A stretch of 64,000 bases of DNA, taken from NCBI RefSeq assembly GCF_000025485.1, contig NC_013851.1, positions 2,972,001 to 3,036,000 of the forward strand. The letters run 5' to 3'. Under the pieces are notes generated by a model. It ran no database searches. It was not told where the DNA came from and saw nothing but the letters and a program-made list of their open reading frames with translations. Position 1 is the stretch's first letter; each line of letters opens with the position of its first letter. The position numbers were made by a program, and so were the translations under genes. Source of the stretch: Allochromatium vinosum DSM 180. Lineage in GTDB: Bacteria > Pseudomonadota > Gammaproteobacteria > Chromatiales > Chromatiaceae. Shown here piece after piece: positions 7,899 through 23,247 of the stretch.

Positions 7899-8558
7899 TC
7901 AGGATAGGGTTTCGGTCGCGGATGCCAGGGCCGCGTCGTCCATCGCCTCGGTGCCGGATACCCGCGCCGTCGCTTCCGACTCCAGATAGTCCTGGAGCGC
8001 TTCGGCCAGGATGCCGGCGACCTTGGCTGCATCCGGTATGGTGCGCAGCATCGGCTGGACCGGGGCGAAGTGCCAGGGCCGCACATGCGGCCAGAAGATC
8101 ATGTAGGACGGCTTGGCGGATTGATCCAGGAGCAGTGGAATGTCCCCGGTGCCGTCCTCGTAGACACGCAGATCCGCTGAACGTACCTGCTTGAACGGCA
8201 GGTTCATCATCATCGGCAGGGCTGCGCCGATACGCATGACCACACGCCTGTTGGTGATGGTGTAGAGACTGGAGCGCGCCATCGACCACCCCAACCAGGT
8301 CAGGGCGCCGATGGAGACGGCCGCCAGCAGCAGGATCCAGGTCAGTCCCTGGACCAGGCTGGCCAGGGTCAGACCGTCCGAGGCATCCACCAGCACGGCC
8401 AGGACCGCCAGCACGCCGAAATAGATCGCCACCTCACGGACATGAAAGGCTCGCCGAGCCAGGGATTTCCAGCTCGGCGAACCCTGCCAGAGCACCTCCT
8501 CCCCAGGAGGCAGGCGCTCGGGCAAGCCCGGAATGGGCTCGACGTCGTATTCCCTCAC
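7899..8558 (-). CDS. puhB: PuhB, reaction-centre assembly protein
   Basis: A 219-residue inner-membrane protein with about three hydrophobic segments: one near residues 42-60, a second near 68-92 and a weaker one after. A PH-like (bPH2-type) region follows, [18 protein letters not shown] at about 98-115, which is the hallmark of PuhB. The opening [20 protein letters not shown] is also typical. PuhB acts as a dimeric assembly factor for the reaction centre with PuhA. The GTG start overlaps the puhA stop (GTGA), showing tight coupling. The Ala/Thr-rich tail is variable in the family. Confidence 0.92.
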   Translation of the reverse strand: MREYDVEPIPGLPERLPPGEEVLWQGSPSWKSLARRAFHVREVAIYFGVLAVLAVLVDASDGLTLASLVQGLTWILLLAAVSIGALTWLGWSMARSSLYTITNRRVVMRIGAALPMMMNLPFKQVRSADLRVYEDGTGDIPLLLDQSAKPSYMIFWPHVRPWHFAPVQPMLRTIPDAAKVAGILAEALQDYLESEATARVSGTEAMDDAALASATETLS

Positions 8559-9334
8559 AGCAGAGGACCGGCACGCTCAGCTGTGGCGTAGAGCTTGCCG
8601 CCCGCGTAGTAGGCGCAGACCTTGTCTTCCTCGTAGAGGGTGATCTGGTCCGGCTTGGCCAGCGTCGGGACGTTGGCGAAGTGCGCAGCCTTGATTGCGG
8701 CGACCTTGACCTTACGTGCCTTCTTGTCGAAGCGGCTGAAGCCGATCGGCAGCAGGACGTTCTTGCCGCCGGCGGCGACCTTGACTTCCAGATAACGGAT
8801 CTGCGGCTCGGAGCGGTCGACCCAGACGTCAGAGACAGTACCAGCGACCTCGCCGTCGAGACCGACGACGGTCATGCCGCGCGGATCGGGATCACGCTCG
8901 GCGATGGAGAAATCAGTGGCGACACGCAGCGGCACGATCTTGGGCAGACCCTCGAAGGTCAGATCGCAATGCTTGGCGCGATCGGGCGAAGCGGACGGAC
9001 CGAAGCCGGAGAGCATGGGATCGCCGTTGGGCTCGAAGGGTGCGCCCGGGAAGGGAGCGACCGGCGTAGCGTTGATCGAGGTCGGAGCCTCGACGCGCGG
9101 AGCCATGACGGTGCCGGCATTGTGCGGCAGGACGAAGGTCTTGGGCTCAGCCAGATCGGGGAAGCCGACAACCTTGACGCGACCGCCTGAGCGCTCGGTG
9201 CGATCGGAGTCGAGCGGATAGCCTTCGCGCTTGTCTTCGCGACGCAGATAGATGATGAGACCGGCGAAGAAGAACCAGAAAGCCCAGATGGTGAGCTGGG
9301 CGACGTCCATATATTCAGTGATGGCAGCAGACAT
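8555..9334 (-). CDS. puhA: PuhA, photosynthetic reaction centre H subunit
   Basis: A 259-residue H subunit of the type-II reaction centre. One N-terminal transmembrane helix (about residues 10-30, [21 protein letters not shown]) is followed by the cytoplasmic PRC-barrel domain, seen in [24 protein letters not shown] and in the [20 protein letters not shown] block. H caps the L/M core and controls proton uptake to QB. The start is fixed by an almost perfect Shine-Dalgarno (GGAGGTTAA) 7 bases upstream, the strongest in the array, as expected for an abundant structural subunit. It is followed by puhB with a 4-base overlap. Confidence 0.97.
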   Translation of the reverse strand: MSAAITEYMDVAQLTIWAFWFFFAGLIIYLRREDKREGYPLDSDRTERSGGRVKVVGFPDLAEPKTFVLPHNAGTVMAPRVEAPTSINATPVAPFPGAPFEPNGDPMLSGFGPSASPDRAKHCDLTFEGLPKIVPLRVATDFSIAERDPDPRGMTVVGLDGEVAGTVSDVWVDRSEPQIRYLEVKVAAGGKNVLLPIGFSRFDKKARKVKVAAIKAAHFANVPTLAKPDQITLYEEDKVCAYYAGGKLYATAERAGPLL

Positions 9335-9568
9335 GAGTTAACCTCCGTAGGAGTAAATAGCTAGCCAGGACAACAGCTAGACCGATGCGTGGCGACCGCC
9401 GTGGACCGAATCCATTCGCCAGGCGCACGGACGGACCCAGGACGACCAGCGTAGCGAAACACAGATCTCGATTCCAACCGCCTTGGGTCTGCCGGAACAG
9501 CACGCCAAGGCCCCACACCCAACCGCCGCGATGGACAGCCCCCATCGCGAGCGTCTTACCGCAACGTC
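9335..9568 (-). other. Non-coding spacer between bchM and puhA
   Basis: These 234 bases occupy the slot where lhaA lies in many purple-bacterial clusters. No coding frame with family likeness is seen. Only the puhA ribosome site near 9340-9350 and small AT-rich palindromic motifs (CTAGC/GCTAG) close to it can be recognised. No TGT-N12-ACA site is present; the plus strand here contains no TGT triplet at all. Confidence 0.5.
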
Positions 9569-10269
9569 TCAGCGCGGGAGCAGCTCCAGCCCCTGAGACA
9601 TATAGAACCCGACGGCGATGCGCCGTGTCCTCTCGGGCCGCCAACCGCTCAGCCCGGATTCCGCGCCGATCAACCCACGCAGTTTCGCCTCACTCACCGG
9701 CTCGATGGCCGGCGAGCGATCACTGCGCGGGAAGAGCTGACCGACCGCATGCATGATGGTCAGCGGAATCGTCCTCGGCGCGAAGGTGAAGACGATCGAA
9801 CCGCTGGTACGCGCGGCCAGCCCCGCCAGGACTTTCACCACGTCCTCGGGACGATAGTGGATGAGCGAGTCCATGGCGACCACATGATCGAACCGACCAT
9901 GGGCCGGATCGAGCATGTCGCCGGCCTGAAAATCGACCGAACCCGCCCCCAGATCGGACGGCAACCGCTCGCGGGCGATCTCGATCAGGGTTGGGGCGAC
10001 ATCGATGGCGACCACCTCGGCCCCGCGCCGCGCGGCCTCGACCGCCAGCATCCCGGTGCCGCAGCCGGCATCGAGCAGACGCTTGCCGGTCAGATCCTGC
10101 GGCAGCCAGCTCAGGAGCGTCTGACGCATGTCGTCGCGCCCGGCGCGCACCGTCTCGCGGATGCGGCTGACCTTGGCGTCCGAGGTCAGCTTGGACCAGG
10201 CGTCAGCAGCCGTGCGATCGAAATAGGTTTCGATCTTGCCGCGTCGTTCTTGATAGGAGGCGTCTGACA

Positions 10270-10270
<1 letters not shown>
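9569..10270 (-). CDS. bchM: BchM, Mg-protoporphyrin IX O-methyltransferase
   Basis: A 233-residue SAM-dependent methyltransferase. The N-terminus YQERRGKIETYFDRTAADAW is typical of BchM/ChlM; motif I is LLDAGCGTGML at about residues 65-75, followed by an acidic motif II (VVAIDVAP) and FDHVVAMDSLIHYRPED. It methylates the C13 propionate of Mg-protoporphyrin IX, made by the chelatase including BchH. The start ATG at 10270 shares its A with the bchL stop (TGATG), so the genes are coupled. The same frame stays open upstream through bchL, but that extension has no family likeness. Confidence 0.95.
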
Positions 10271-14886
<4,616 letters not shown>

Positions 14887-14912
<26 letters not shown>

Positions 14913-16467
14913 CGTAGAGCGTCTCCACAGTGATGGTCTGGATCCCGCGTTCTTCGGCGAAGCGCTCGGTGTTGCGCTTGGCTTTGCCACGCACGAAGAA
15001 CGGGATCTTTTTCAGTTCCTGCTCGGCGTCCGGTGCCCACACCATAACCCCATCGGCGGCGACGGCAGTCTCCGTCGGCTCCGACTGAACTTCTGGCGCC
15101 AGCTGGCCCATGCGCGCGGTCGTTGGCCCCAGGTGTGAGGGTGTCGCGCCATCGTGAAACTCGAAATCCTCCCGGAACATGGTCACGAGGTGTTCCTCGA
15201 GTCCCATCATCAGCGGGTGGACCCAGGTGTCGAAGATGACGTTGGCGCCCTCGAAGCCCATCTGCGGCGCATACCGGGACGGGAAGTCCTGGATATGCAC
15301 CGGCGCCGAGATCACCGCGCAGGGAACCCCCAGACGCTTGGCGATGTGGCGCTCCATCTGGGTGCCGAGCACCAGTTCCGGGTGCAGTTCGGCAACCTTG
15401 GCTTCCACCTCGAGGTAGTCGTCCGTGATCAGCGGCTCGACGCCGTAGCGCTTGGCCGCCTCGCGGACCTCGCGGGCGAACTCGCGGGCATAGGTGCCCA
15501 GGCCCACGACCGTGAAACCGAGCTCTTCGGCCGCGATCCGCGCCGCGGCCACCGCGTGCGTCGCATCACCGAAGATGAAGACCCGCTTGCCCGTCAGATA
15601 GGTCGAGTCGACGGACCGCGAGTACCAGGGCATTCTAGACGAGATTGGCTCGTGCGTCGTGTCGACTTCGAGCCCGGCGGCGCGCGCGGCTTCCTGGAGG
15701 AACTCACGGGTGGCGCCGATGCCGATCGGGACGGTCTTGACCACCGGCTGACCGAAGCTGCGGCGCAGCCAGTCGCAGGCTTGGTCGGCGACCTCGGGAT
15801 AGAGACAGACGTTGAAGTCGGCCTCGGGGATGCGCAGCAGATCGGCGGGCGTGGCCCCGAGCGGGGCGACCAGATTGACGTCGATGCCGATCGAGTCGAG
15901 CAGGCGCGTCACTTCCAGAATATCGTCGCGGCAGCGATAGCCGAGCGAGGTCGGACCGAGCAGATTGGCCTTGGGCCGTGCGCCCTGAGCACGCAGTTCG
16001 CGCTCGGTGCCGGGTGCCGGGACACGGCTCTTGAGCAGACCGCGAACCATCTGATAGAAGGTCTCGTTCGCGCCCCAGTTCTCCTTGCGCGTATAGGCCG
16101 GCAGTTCCAGCGGCAGTACGGGCACCGGCAGCCCCATGCCCTGAGCCAGCGCGCCCGGCTGATCCTGGATCAGCTCGGCGGTGCAGGACTCGCCGATCAG
16201 GATCAGCTCCGGCTTGAAGCGCTCGTAGGCGGCCTCGACCGTGGTCTTGAACAGCTCAGCGGTGTCGCGTCCCAGATCGCGCGCCTGGAAGCTGGTATAG
16301 CTCACGGGCGGGCGCGAGGCACGGCGCTCGATCATCGTGAACAGCAGATCGGCATAGGTGTCGCCCTGCGGAGCATGCAGGATCAGGTGCACGCCCTTCA
16401 TCGAGGCGGCGATGCGCATGGCGCCCACATGGGGTGGCCCTTCGTAGGACCAGAGTGTCAACTGCAT
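14887..16467 (-). CDS. bchB: BchB, dark-operative protochlorophyllide reductase subunit B
   Basis: A 526-residue nitrogenase-like subunit. D36 (in [11 protein letters not shown]) is at exactly the position of the unusual Asp ligand to the NB 4Fe-4S cluster. The [18 protein letters not shown] block carries the active-region Cys, and the C-terminal light-independent reductase extension ends in [14 protein letters not shown]. With BchN it forms the heterotetramer that binds protochlorophyllide. The start ATG 16467 is 4 bases after the bchN stop, so bchNB are one translational unit. Confidence 0.97.
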
Positions 16468-16471
16468 GTCG

Positions 16472-18231
<1,760 letters not shown>

Positions 18232-18674
18232 CTGCTGTGCTTGGGCCGAAATGCGATTGAAAGATCCCCTAGATCTTCACTGAATCGTTAGCGGAAATCT
18301 AGTCCGCTTTCCCCGAGGCGTCAACCAAACTTTACGTAAACCTGACTTGACAACCCGGAACAAGCCACCAAAATAGGGGTCAAGCCCCGGATTGGGAGCC
18401 GCTCGACTCTGGCGTTTGCCCGATCCCCTACTCCTTAATAGGGAATAAAGATCTGCTTCCGTTCCAGTCCAGTGAGCCGGCCCGAACCGAGGATGAGAGC
18501 CTTGACGCGCCTGGGTATCGAGCCGAGCCGAATGAACACGAAAACTGGAGGTGACTGTCCATCGCGGCGGAAGATGCGTCCGATGGCCGCCGGGGAATCC
18601 ATCGCGCCACTGGCCGTGGAGACTCCGCGCGCCTGTAGAGTCCTGGGTATGCCCATGTGGCTGTGGAGGGTCTG
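18232..18674. promoter_or_regulatory. Divergent regulatory spacer between bchF and ppsR
   Basis: About 443 bases without a gene. Features seen are an inverted repeat AAGATC-N5-GATCTT at 18261-18277, 30 bases upstream of bchF; a 10-bp palindrome TTTACGTAAA at 18331-18340; and TTGACA near 18347 on the plus strand, a -35-like box without a convincing -10. The first 150 bases are AT-richer than their surroundings, as expected for a promoter. No TGT-N12-ACA PpsR/CrtJ palindrome was found by eye. Confidence 0.45.
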
Positions 18675-20114
18675 GTGGCCGTGAGTCCGTTCAGAGCTCC
18701 GACTGAAAGTCTCGGCACCCTCGATGCCGCAACGGCGGCAGCCTTGATCGAGGGACTGGCTGACGTCGCCGTTGTGCTCGACACGGCCGGGATAGTCCAG
18801 GACGTTTCCTTCGGCAGCGAGGATCTGCGCACCGATGTCGATGCCGACTGGATCGGTCAGCCGTGGCTGGCGACCGTTTCGCTCGACACCCGCCCCAATC
18901 TCGAAGCCCTGCTCGACGAGGTGCAGCGTGTCACGGTCACGCGTTGGCGCCAGGTCACCCATCTCGGCGCGCGCGGCACGGAGATTCCGGTCCAGTATCG
19001 CGCCCTGCGGCTCAAGGGCGACGACGGCCCGATCATCGCGGTCGGCCGCAACCTTCAGGGCATGGCGGCGCTCCAGCAGCAGCTCATCGACGCCCAGCAG
19101 GCCCTGGAGCGCGACTACTGGCGTTTCCGTCAGGTCGAGACCCGCTACCGGCTGCTGTTCCGCATGGTCTCGGAGGCCATCCTCATCATCGACGCGCCGA
19201 CCCAGCGCGTGGTCGAGGCCAATCCGGCCGCCGGCCAGCTCTTGGGCGAAGCACCGGCGCGCATCATCGGTCGCCCCTTCCCCGAGGGCTTCGACACCGA
19301 AGGCACCCAGGCCATCAACGGCCTGCTGGCGGGCGTGCGCGCGGCCGGGCGTGCCGACGACGTGCGCGCGCGCTTGATCGACGGCACGGAAGAGTTCCTG
19401 GTCGCCGCCTCGCTGCTGCGTCAGGAAAACGCCTCCTTCCTGCTGGTGCGGCTGTCGCCAGTCCTGGCCGAATCGGCCTCCAGCGCGCCGCCTGACGCCA
19501 AGGCGCGCTATCTGCGCGTGCTGGAGGACGCCCCGGATGGCGTGGTCATCACGGATGCCGACGGGCGCATCCTGAGCGCCAACGCCACCTTCCTGAGCCT
19601 GGCCGAGCTCCCCACCGAGCAGCAGGCACGCGGTGAGTCGCTCGACCGCTGGCTCGGACGCCCCGGAGTCGATCTCAGCGTGCTCATGGCCAATCTGCGT
19701 CAGTACACCACGGTGCGGCTGTTCGCGACCCTGCTGCGCGGCGAATATGGCACCACCACGGATGTGGAGATCTCGGCGGCAGCCGTGCGCAATGGCGAAC
19801 GGCCCTATTTCGGCTTTTTCATCCGCGACGTCGGGCGCCGGCTGCACAGCGAGCCGCCGGCCAGCCCCGAGCAGACACGCTGGCTGGATCAGCTCACCGA
19901 GCGCGTCGGGCGCGTGCCGCTCAAGGAACTGGTGCGCGAGTCGACCGACACCATCGAACGGCTGTGCATCGAGGCGGCGCTCAAGCTCACCGGTGACAAC
20001 CGCGCCTCGGCCGCCGAACTCCTAGGCTTGAGTCGGCAAAGTCTGTACGTCAAAATCGACCGCTATGGCATCGTCGCGGATCATGCCGCACAGGCGCCTG
20101 CCGAAGAACCATAA
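18675..20114 (+). CDS. ppsR: PpsR/CrtJ-type transcriptional repressor of photosynthesis genes
   Basis: A 479-residue regulator. An N-terminal PAS-like region is followed by a Q-linker helix rich in QQQLIDAQQALERDYWRF, then PAS1 (TRYRLLFRMVSEAILII, about 160-270) and PAS2 (YLRVLEDAPDGVVITDADGR, about 280-400), and a Fis-type helix-turn-helix at the end (ASAAELLGLSRQSLYVKIDR). This is the PpsR/CrtJ plan. Such proteins repress bch, crt and puc genes aerobically by binding TGT-N12-ACA pairs. Only one Cys is present, C434 in RLCIEAALKLT, at the edge of the DNA-binding domain. I place the start at GTG 18675, 5 bases after GGAGG; GTG 18681 is possible, and the frame is open from GTG 18657. It lies divergent from bchF and upstream of bchG, consistent with local control. 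Confidence 0.9.
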   Translation: MAVSPFRAPTESLGTLDAATAAALIEGLADVAVVLDTAGIVQDVSFGSEDLRTDVDADWIGQPWLATVSLDTRPNLEALLDEVQRVTVTRWRQVTHLGARGTEIPVQYRALRLKGDDGPIIAVGRNLQGMAALQQQLIDAQQALERDYWRFRQVETRYRLLFRMVSEAILIIDAPTQRVVEANPAAGQLLGEAPARIIGRPFPEGFDTEGTQAINGLLAGVRAAGRADDVRARLIDGTEEFLVAASLLRQENASFLLVRLSPVLAESASSAPPDAKARYLRVLEDAPDGVVITDADGRILSANATFLSLAELPTEQQARGESLDRWLGRPGVDLSVLMANLRQYTTVRLFATLLRGEYGTTTDVEISAAAVRNGERPYFGFFIRDVGRRLHSEPPASPEQTRWLDQLTERVGRVPLKELVRESTDTIERLCIEAALKLTGDNRASAAELLGLSRQSLYVKIDRYGIVADHAAQAPAEEP

Positions 20115-20264
20115 AACCGTTTTGCCACGCCCGATACGCCTCACCATCGCGCCTGAATCCAACGACCTGTTTGCAGGTTCGGGGGTTCGCGCCTCGCGAT
20201 GTCCAGGCGCCTCGGAGTCGGGCGATGCATGGATCAAACCGCACCCAAGACAGGTTTCCCCCGC

Positions 20265-21179
20265 ATGAATCAGACCACGGTCATCGCGACCCGGACCTAT
20301 CCCGAGCCCAAGGCCATTCTCGAAGTCCTGCATCCCATCACCTGGTTCCCGCCGATGTGGGCCTTCACCTGTGGTGTGGTCTCTTCAGGCGCACCGATCC
20401 TGGAGCAATGGTGGCTGCTGATCGCCGGGATCATCCTGGCCGGGCCGCTGATGTGCGCCACCAGTCAGGTCGTCAACGACTGGTACGACCGTGATGTCGA
20501 CGCCATCAACGAGCCGGATCGCCCCATCCCCTCCGGGCGCATCCCCGGTCGCTGGGGTTTCTATCTGTCGCTGATCTGGACGGTGGTCTCGCTGGCGCTC
20601 GCCTATGCGCTCGGTCCCTGGGTGTTCGGCATGGCCCTGATCGGCATGGCCATCTCCTGGGGTTACAGCGCCCCGCCCTTCCGCTTCAAGGGCAACGGCT
20701 GGTGGGGCAATCTGGCCGCCGGCATCTCCTACGAAGGTCTGGCCTGGGTCACGGGCGCGGCGGTCATGATCGGCGGCGCCCTGCCCGGCTGGGAGATCCT
20801 GGTGCTGGCGCTGCTCTACAGCCTCGGCGCGCACGGCATCATGACGCTTAACGACTTCAAGGCCATCGAGGGCGACATCCAGATGGGCGTGCGCTCACTG
20901 CCGGTCCAGCTCGGCGTCGAGAAGGCGGCCTGGTGGGCCTGTGGCGTCATGGGTCTGCCGCAGGCCGTCGTGGTCGCGCTGCTGTTCTCCTGGGACAAGC
21001 CGGCCCATGCCATCGCCGTCGGCGTGGTGCTGCTGATCCAGGTCGCCCTGATGGTCCGTTTCCTGGCCCGTCCGGTCGAACGCGCCGTCTGGTTCAGCGG
21101 ACTGGGCGTCACCGTGTATGTCACCGGCATGATGATCAGCGCCTTCGCCGTGCGCGGGCTGATGACGGCGGCCGGCTGA
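20265..21179 (+). CDS. bchG: BchG, bacteriochlorophyll synthase (prenyl transferase)
   Basis: A 304-residue UbiA-family membrane enzyme with about eight hydrophobic segments. The first Asp-rich motif is QVVNDWYDRDVDAINEPDRP and the second is LNDFKAIEGD, together binding Mg-diphosphate. The N-terminal ILEVLHPITWFPPMWAF is typical of BchG. It attaches geranylgeranyl or phytyl diphosphate to bacteriochlorophyllide a. Family alignment favours ATG 20265 as start; ATG 20229 and GTG-type starts upstream keep the frame open. It lies 150 bases downstream of ppsR. Confidence 0.95.
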   Translation: MNQTTVIATRTYPEPKAILEVLHPITWFPPMWAFTCGVVSSGAPILEQWWLLIAGIILAGPLMCATSQVVNDWYDRDVDAINEPDRPIPSGRIPGRWGFYLSLIWTVVSLALAYALGPWVFGMALIGMAISWGYSAPPFRFKGNGWWGNLAAGISYEGLAWVTGAAVMIGGALPGWEILVLALLYSLGAHGIMTLNDFKAIEGDIQMGVRSLPVQLGVEKAAWWACGVMGLPQAVVVALLFSWDKPAHAIAVGVVLLIQVALMVRFLARPVERAVWFSGLGVTVYVTGMMISAFAVRGLMTAAG

Positions 21180-21277
21180 ACCTCGCGGATGCGGGGCGGC
21201 GCTGGATGTTCAGCGAAGCGCGCGCCCTCCATCCTCCCTGTCAATCCTGAACGAACGCTCCAGCAACGAGATTCCCC

Positions 21278-22468
21278 ATGTCCAACCTCGAAACCTTCGA
21301 CGTCGTCGTGATCGGCGGCGGACCGGCCGGCGCGACCGCCGCCAATGATCTGGCCAAGGCGGGCCGCTCGGTGTGCCTGCTCGACCGTGCCGGGCGCATC
21401 AAGCCCTGCGGCGGCGCCATTCCGCCTCAGGCCATGCGTGACTTCGATCTGCCCGAATCGGTCCTGGCCAACCGCGTCAGCTCGGCGCGCATGATCTCGC
21501 CTTCGGACCGCAAGGTGGACATGCCGATCCAGAACGGCTATGTGGGTCTGGTCGACCGCGAGCACTTCGACGAGTGGCTGCGCGCGCGTGCCGCCGAGTC
21601 CGGCGCGACCCGTCGTACCGGCACCTTCGAGAAGATCGAGCGCGATACGGACGGCACGGCGATCGTCGTCTACCGTCCCGGTCAGGGGCGCAACGATTCG
21701 CCGAGCGAACAGATCCGGGCGCGCGCCGTCATCGGCGCCGACGGGGCCAACTCCTTCGTCGGCAAGCACTATGTTCCGGGCTATGAGACGGTCAAATACG
21801 TCTCGGCCTATCACGAGATCCTGCGCACCCCGCCCGGTTTCGACGGCAGCCGCTGCGATGTCTACTACCAGGGCGACATCTCGCCGGACTTCTACGGCTG
21901 GGTCTTCCCGCACGGCGATACCATCAGCGTCGGCGTGGGCACGGCCGTTCCCGGTTTCTCGCTGCGCGCGGCCTGTACCGAACTGAGCCGGCGCGCCGGA
22001 CTGGGCGATGCCGAGATTCTGCGTCGCGAGGGCGCGCCGATTCCGCTCGAACCGCTCAAGTGCTGGGACAACGGGCGCGACATCCTGCTGGCGGGCGATG
22101 CGGCGGGCGTGGTCGCTCCAGCCTCGGGCGAGGGCATCTATTACGCCATGATGGGCGGGCGGCTGGCGGCGCAGGCCGTCGACGAGTTCTGTCGCACCGG
22201 CGATCCCAAGGCGCTCAAGCAGGCGCGCAAGCGCTTCATGAAGGATCACGGCAAGGTGTTCTGGGTGCTGGGCATCATGCAGCGCTTCTGGTATTCCAGC
22301 GACAAGCGCCGCGAGCGCTTCGTGAGCCTCTGCGCCGACCCGGACATCCAGTATCTGACCTGGGAAGCCTACATGAACAAGCGTCTGGTCAAGGCGCGTC
22401 CGGGCGCCCATCTGCGGATCTTCTTCAAGGACATGGCCCATCTGCTGGGTCTGGTGTCGCCGCGTTGA
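21278..22468 (+). CDS. bchP: BchP, geranylgeranyl diphosphate/bacteriochlorophyll reductase
   Basis: A 396-residue FAD enzyme. The dinucleotide-binding site is DVVVIGGGPAGATAANDLA at about residues 8-26, followed by the substrate-region motif KPCGGAIPP, the GADGANSFVG block and the second FAD motif ILLAGDAAGVVAPASGEGI. This is the GGR family that reduces three double bonds of the geranylgeranyl tail to phytyl. It sits 98 bases after bchG. No LHC-assembly (bch2/pucC-like) gene lies between, unlike in many purple bacteria. Confidence 0.96.
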   Translation: MSNLETFDVVVIGGGPAGATAANDLAKAGRSVCLLDRAGRIKPCGGAIPPQAMRDFDLPESVLANRVSSARMISPSDRKVDMPIQNGYVGLVDREHFDEWLRARAAESGATRRTGTFEKIERDTDGTAIVVYRPGQGRNDSPSEQIRARAVIGADGANSFVGKHYVPGYETVKYVSAYHEILRTPPGFDGSRCDVYYQGDISPDFYGWVFPHGDTISVGVGTAVPGFSLRAACTELSRRAGLGDAEILRREGAPIPLEPLKCWDNGRDILLAGDAAGVVAPASGEGIYYAMMGGRLAAQAVDEFCRTGDPKALKQARKRFMKDHGKVFWVLGIMQRFWYSSDKRRERFVSLCADPDIQYLTWEAYMNKRLVKARPGAHLRIFFKDMAHLLGLVSPR

Positions 22469-22752
22469 GTGACCTGTTCGCCAGCGGTCGGATCATCGAT
22501 CTGATCCTGGTGCTGATCGTGGTCGAGGGCCTGGTATTGGCCCTCGTGCACCGGCGCACCGGGCGCGGGCTTCCGCCCTCGGATCTGATCGGCTTTCTGC
22601 TGTCGGGGTTCCTGCTGATGCTGGCGTTGCGGGCGGCGTTGGTGGGAGCCTGGTGGGGCTGGATCAGTCTGGCCCTGACCGGATCGCTCATCACCCATCT
22701 GGCCGATCTGCTCTGGCGCTGGCGGCGGGCGGGTCGGCGTCCGCCCGGCTGA
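22465..22752 (+). CDS. Small membrane protein coupled to bchP
   Basis: A 95-residue protein with about three hydrophobic segments (IIDLILVLIVVEGLVLALVH, SDLIGFLLSGFLLMLALRAALVG and WGWISLALTGSLITHLADLL) and an Arg-rich, cytoplasm-like tail. The likely start is TTG 22465, overlapping the bchP stop (TTGA), so translation would be coupled. No named family is recognised. The tight link to bchP suggests a role in the membrane-bound last steps of pigment synthesis or delivery, which is inference. A hairpin follows 3 bases after the stop. Confidence 0.6.
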   Translation: MSDLFASGRIIDLILVLIVVEGLVLALVHRRTGRGLPPSDLIGFLLSGFLLMLALRAALVGAWWGWISLALTGSLITHLADLLWRWRRAGRRPPG

Positions 22753-22755
22753 CTC

Positions 22756-22785
22756 AGGCGGGCGGCATGGCCCGGATGCCCGCCT
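22756..22785 (+). terminator. Hairpin ending the ppsR-bchG-bchP unit
   Basis: An 8-bp perfect inverted repeat (AGGCGGGC / GCCCGCCT) with a 14-base loop starts 3 bases after the small membrane protein gene and lies just before the tRNA promoter. It has only a short T pair after it, so terminator strength is uncertain. Confidence 0.5.
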
Positions 22786-22811
22786 TGCGCTAGAATGACC
22801 TCACTGTCAAA

Positions 22812-22888
22812 GCCCTCGTAGCTCAGTTGGATAGAGCAATCGCCTCCTAAGCGATAGGTCGCAGGTTCAAATCCTGCCGTGGGCACCA
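22812..22888 (+). tRNA. tRNA-Arg (anticodon CCT)
   Basis: A 77-base cloverleaf with CCA encoded. The anticodon stem ATCGC/GCGAT encloses loop CTCCTAA, giving anticodon CCT at 22846-22848, which reads the rare Arg codon AGG. The T arm is GCAGG-TTCAAAT-CCTGC. The acceptor stem pairs at six of seven positions with a T:T mismatch at pair 5:68. A TAGAAT -10-like box at 22791-22796 lies just upstream. tRNA-Arg(CCT) genes are common integration sites, and accessory genes follow here. Confidence 0.95.
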
Positions 22889-23247
22889 AATCCCCCTGCC
22901 GGCCTGAAAGCACTCCTTCTCATCGGCGCCTTACGGGTAGTGGGCAGCGCCATCGTCACCCCGACTCGAAAGCTCACGCCAGATCGGCCCCGCGCTCCGC
23001 GTATTTCGCTCTTCGCCCAACGGCTAGCGGCCCTCACGAACGGCTCGACTCCGGCCCCGTGAATACGACTCGGCGCGCAGAATCCATCTGTATGGTGCCA
23101 GATGCCGCATCATTCTGTCGCATTTGAACTCAGAGCGCGCACAACATACCAGCCTCGTTCTCGGCACTGAATTCGTCTCCGAAAACCTGGAAGCCTGACT
23201 ATAATCTGACTGGCTTCTCGGTTCGTGAACAAGCTTGGGGACACATC
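22889..23247 (+). promoter_or_regulatory. Spacer with a consensus -10 box upstream of the envelope-module operon
   Basis: A 359-base stretch without a gene. A perfect TATAAT lies at 23200-23205, 42 bases before the first start codon; no good -35 is seen at 16-18 bases, so an activator may be needed. GGGG at about 23235 serves as ribosome site. No copy of the tRNA 3-prime end was noticed in this stretch. Confidence 0.5.
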
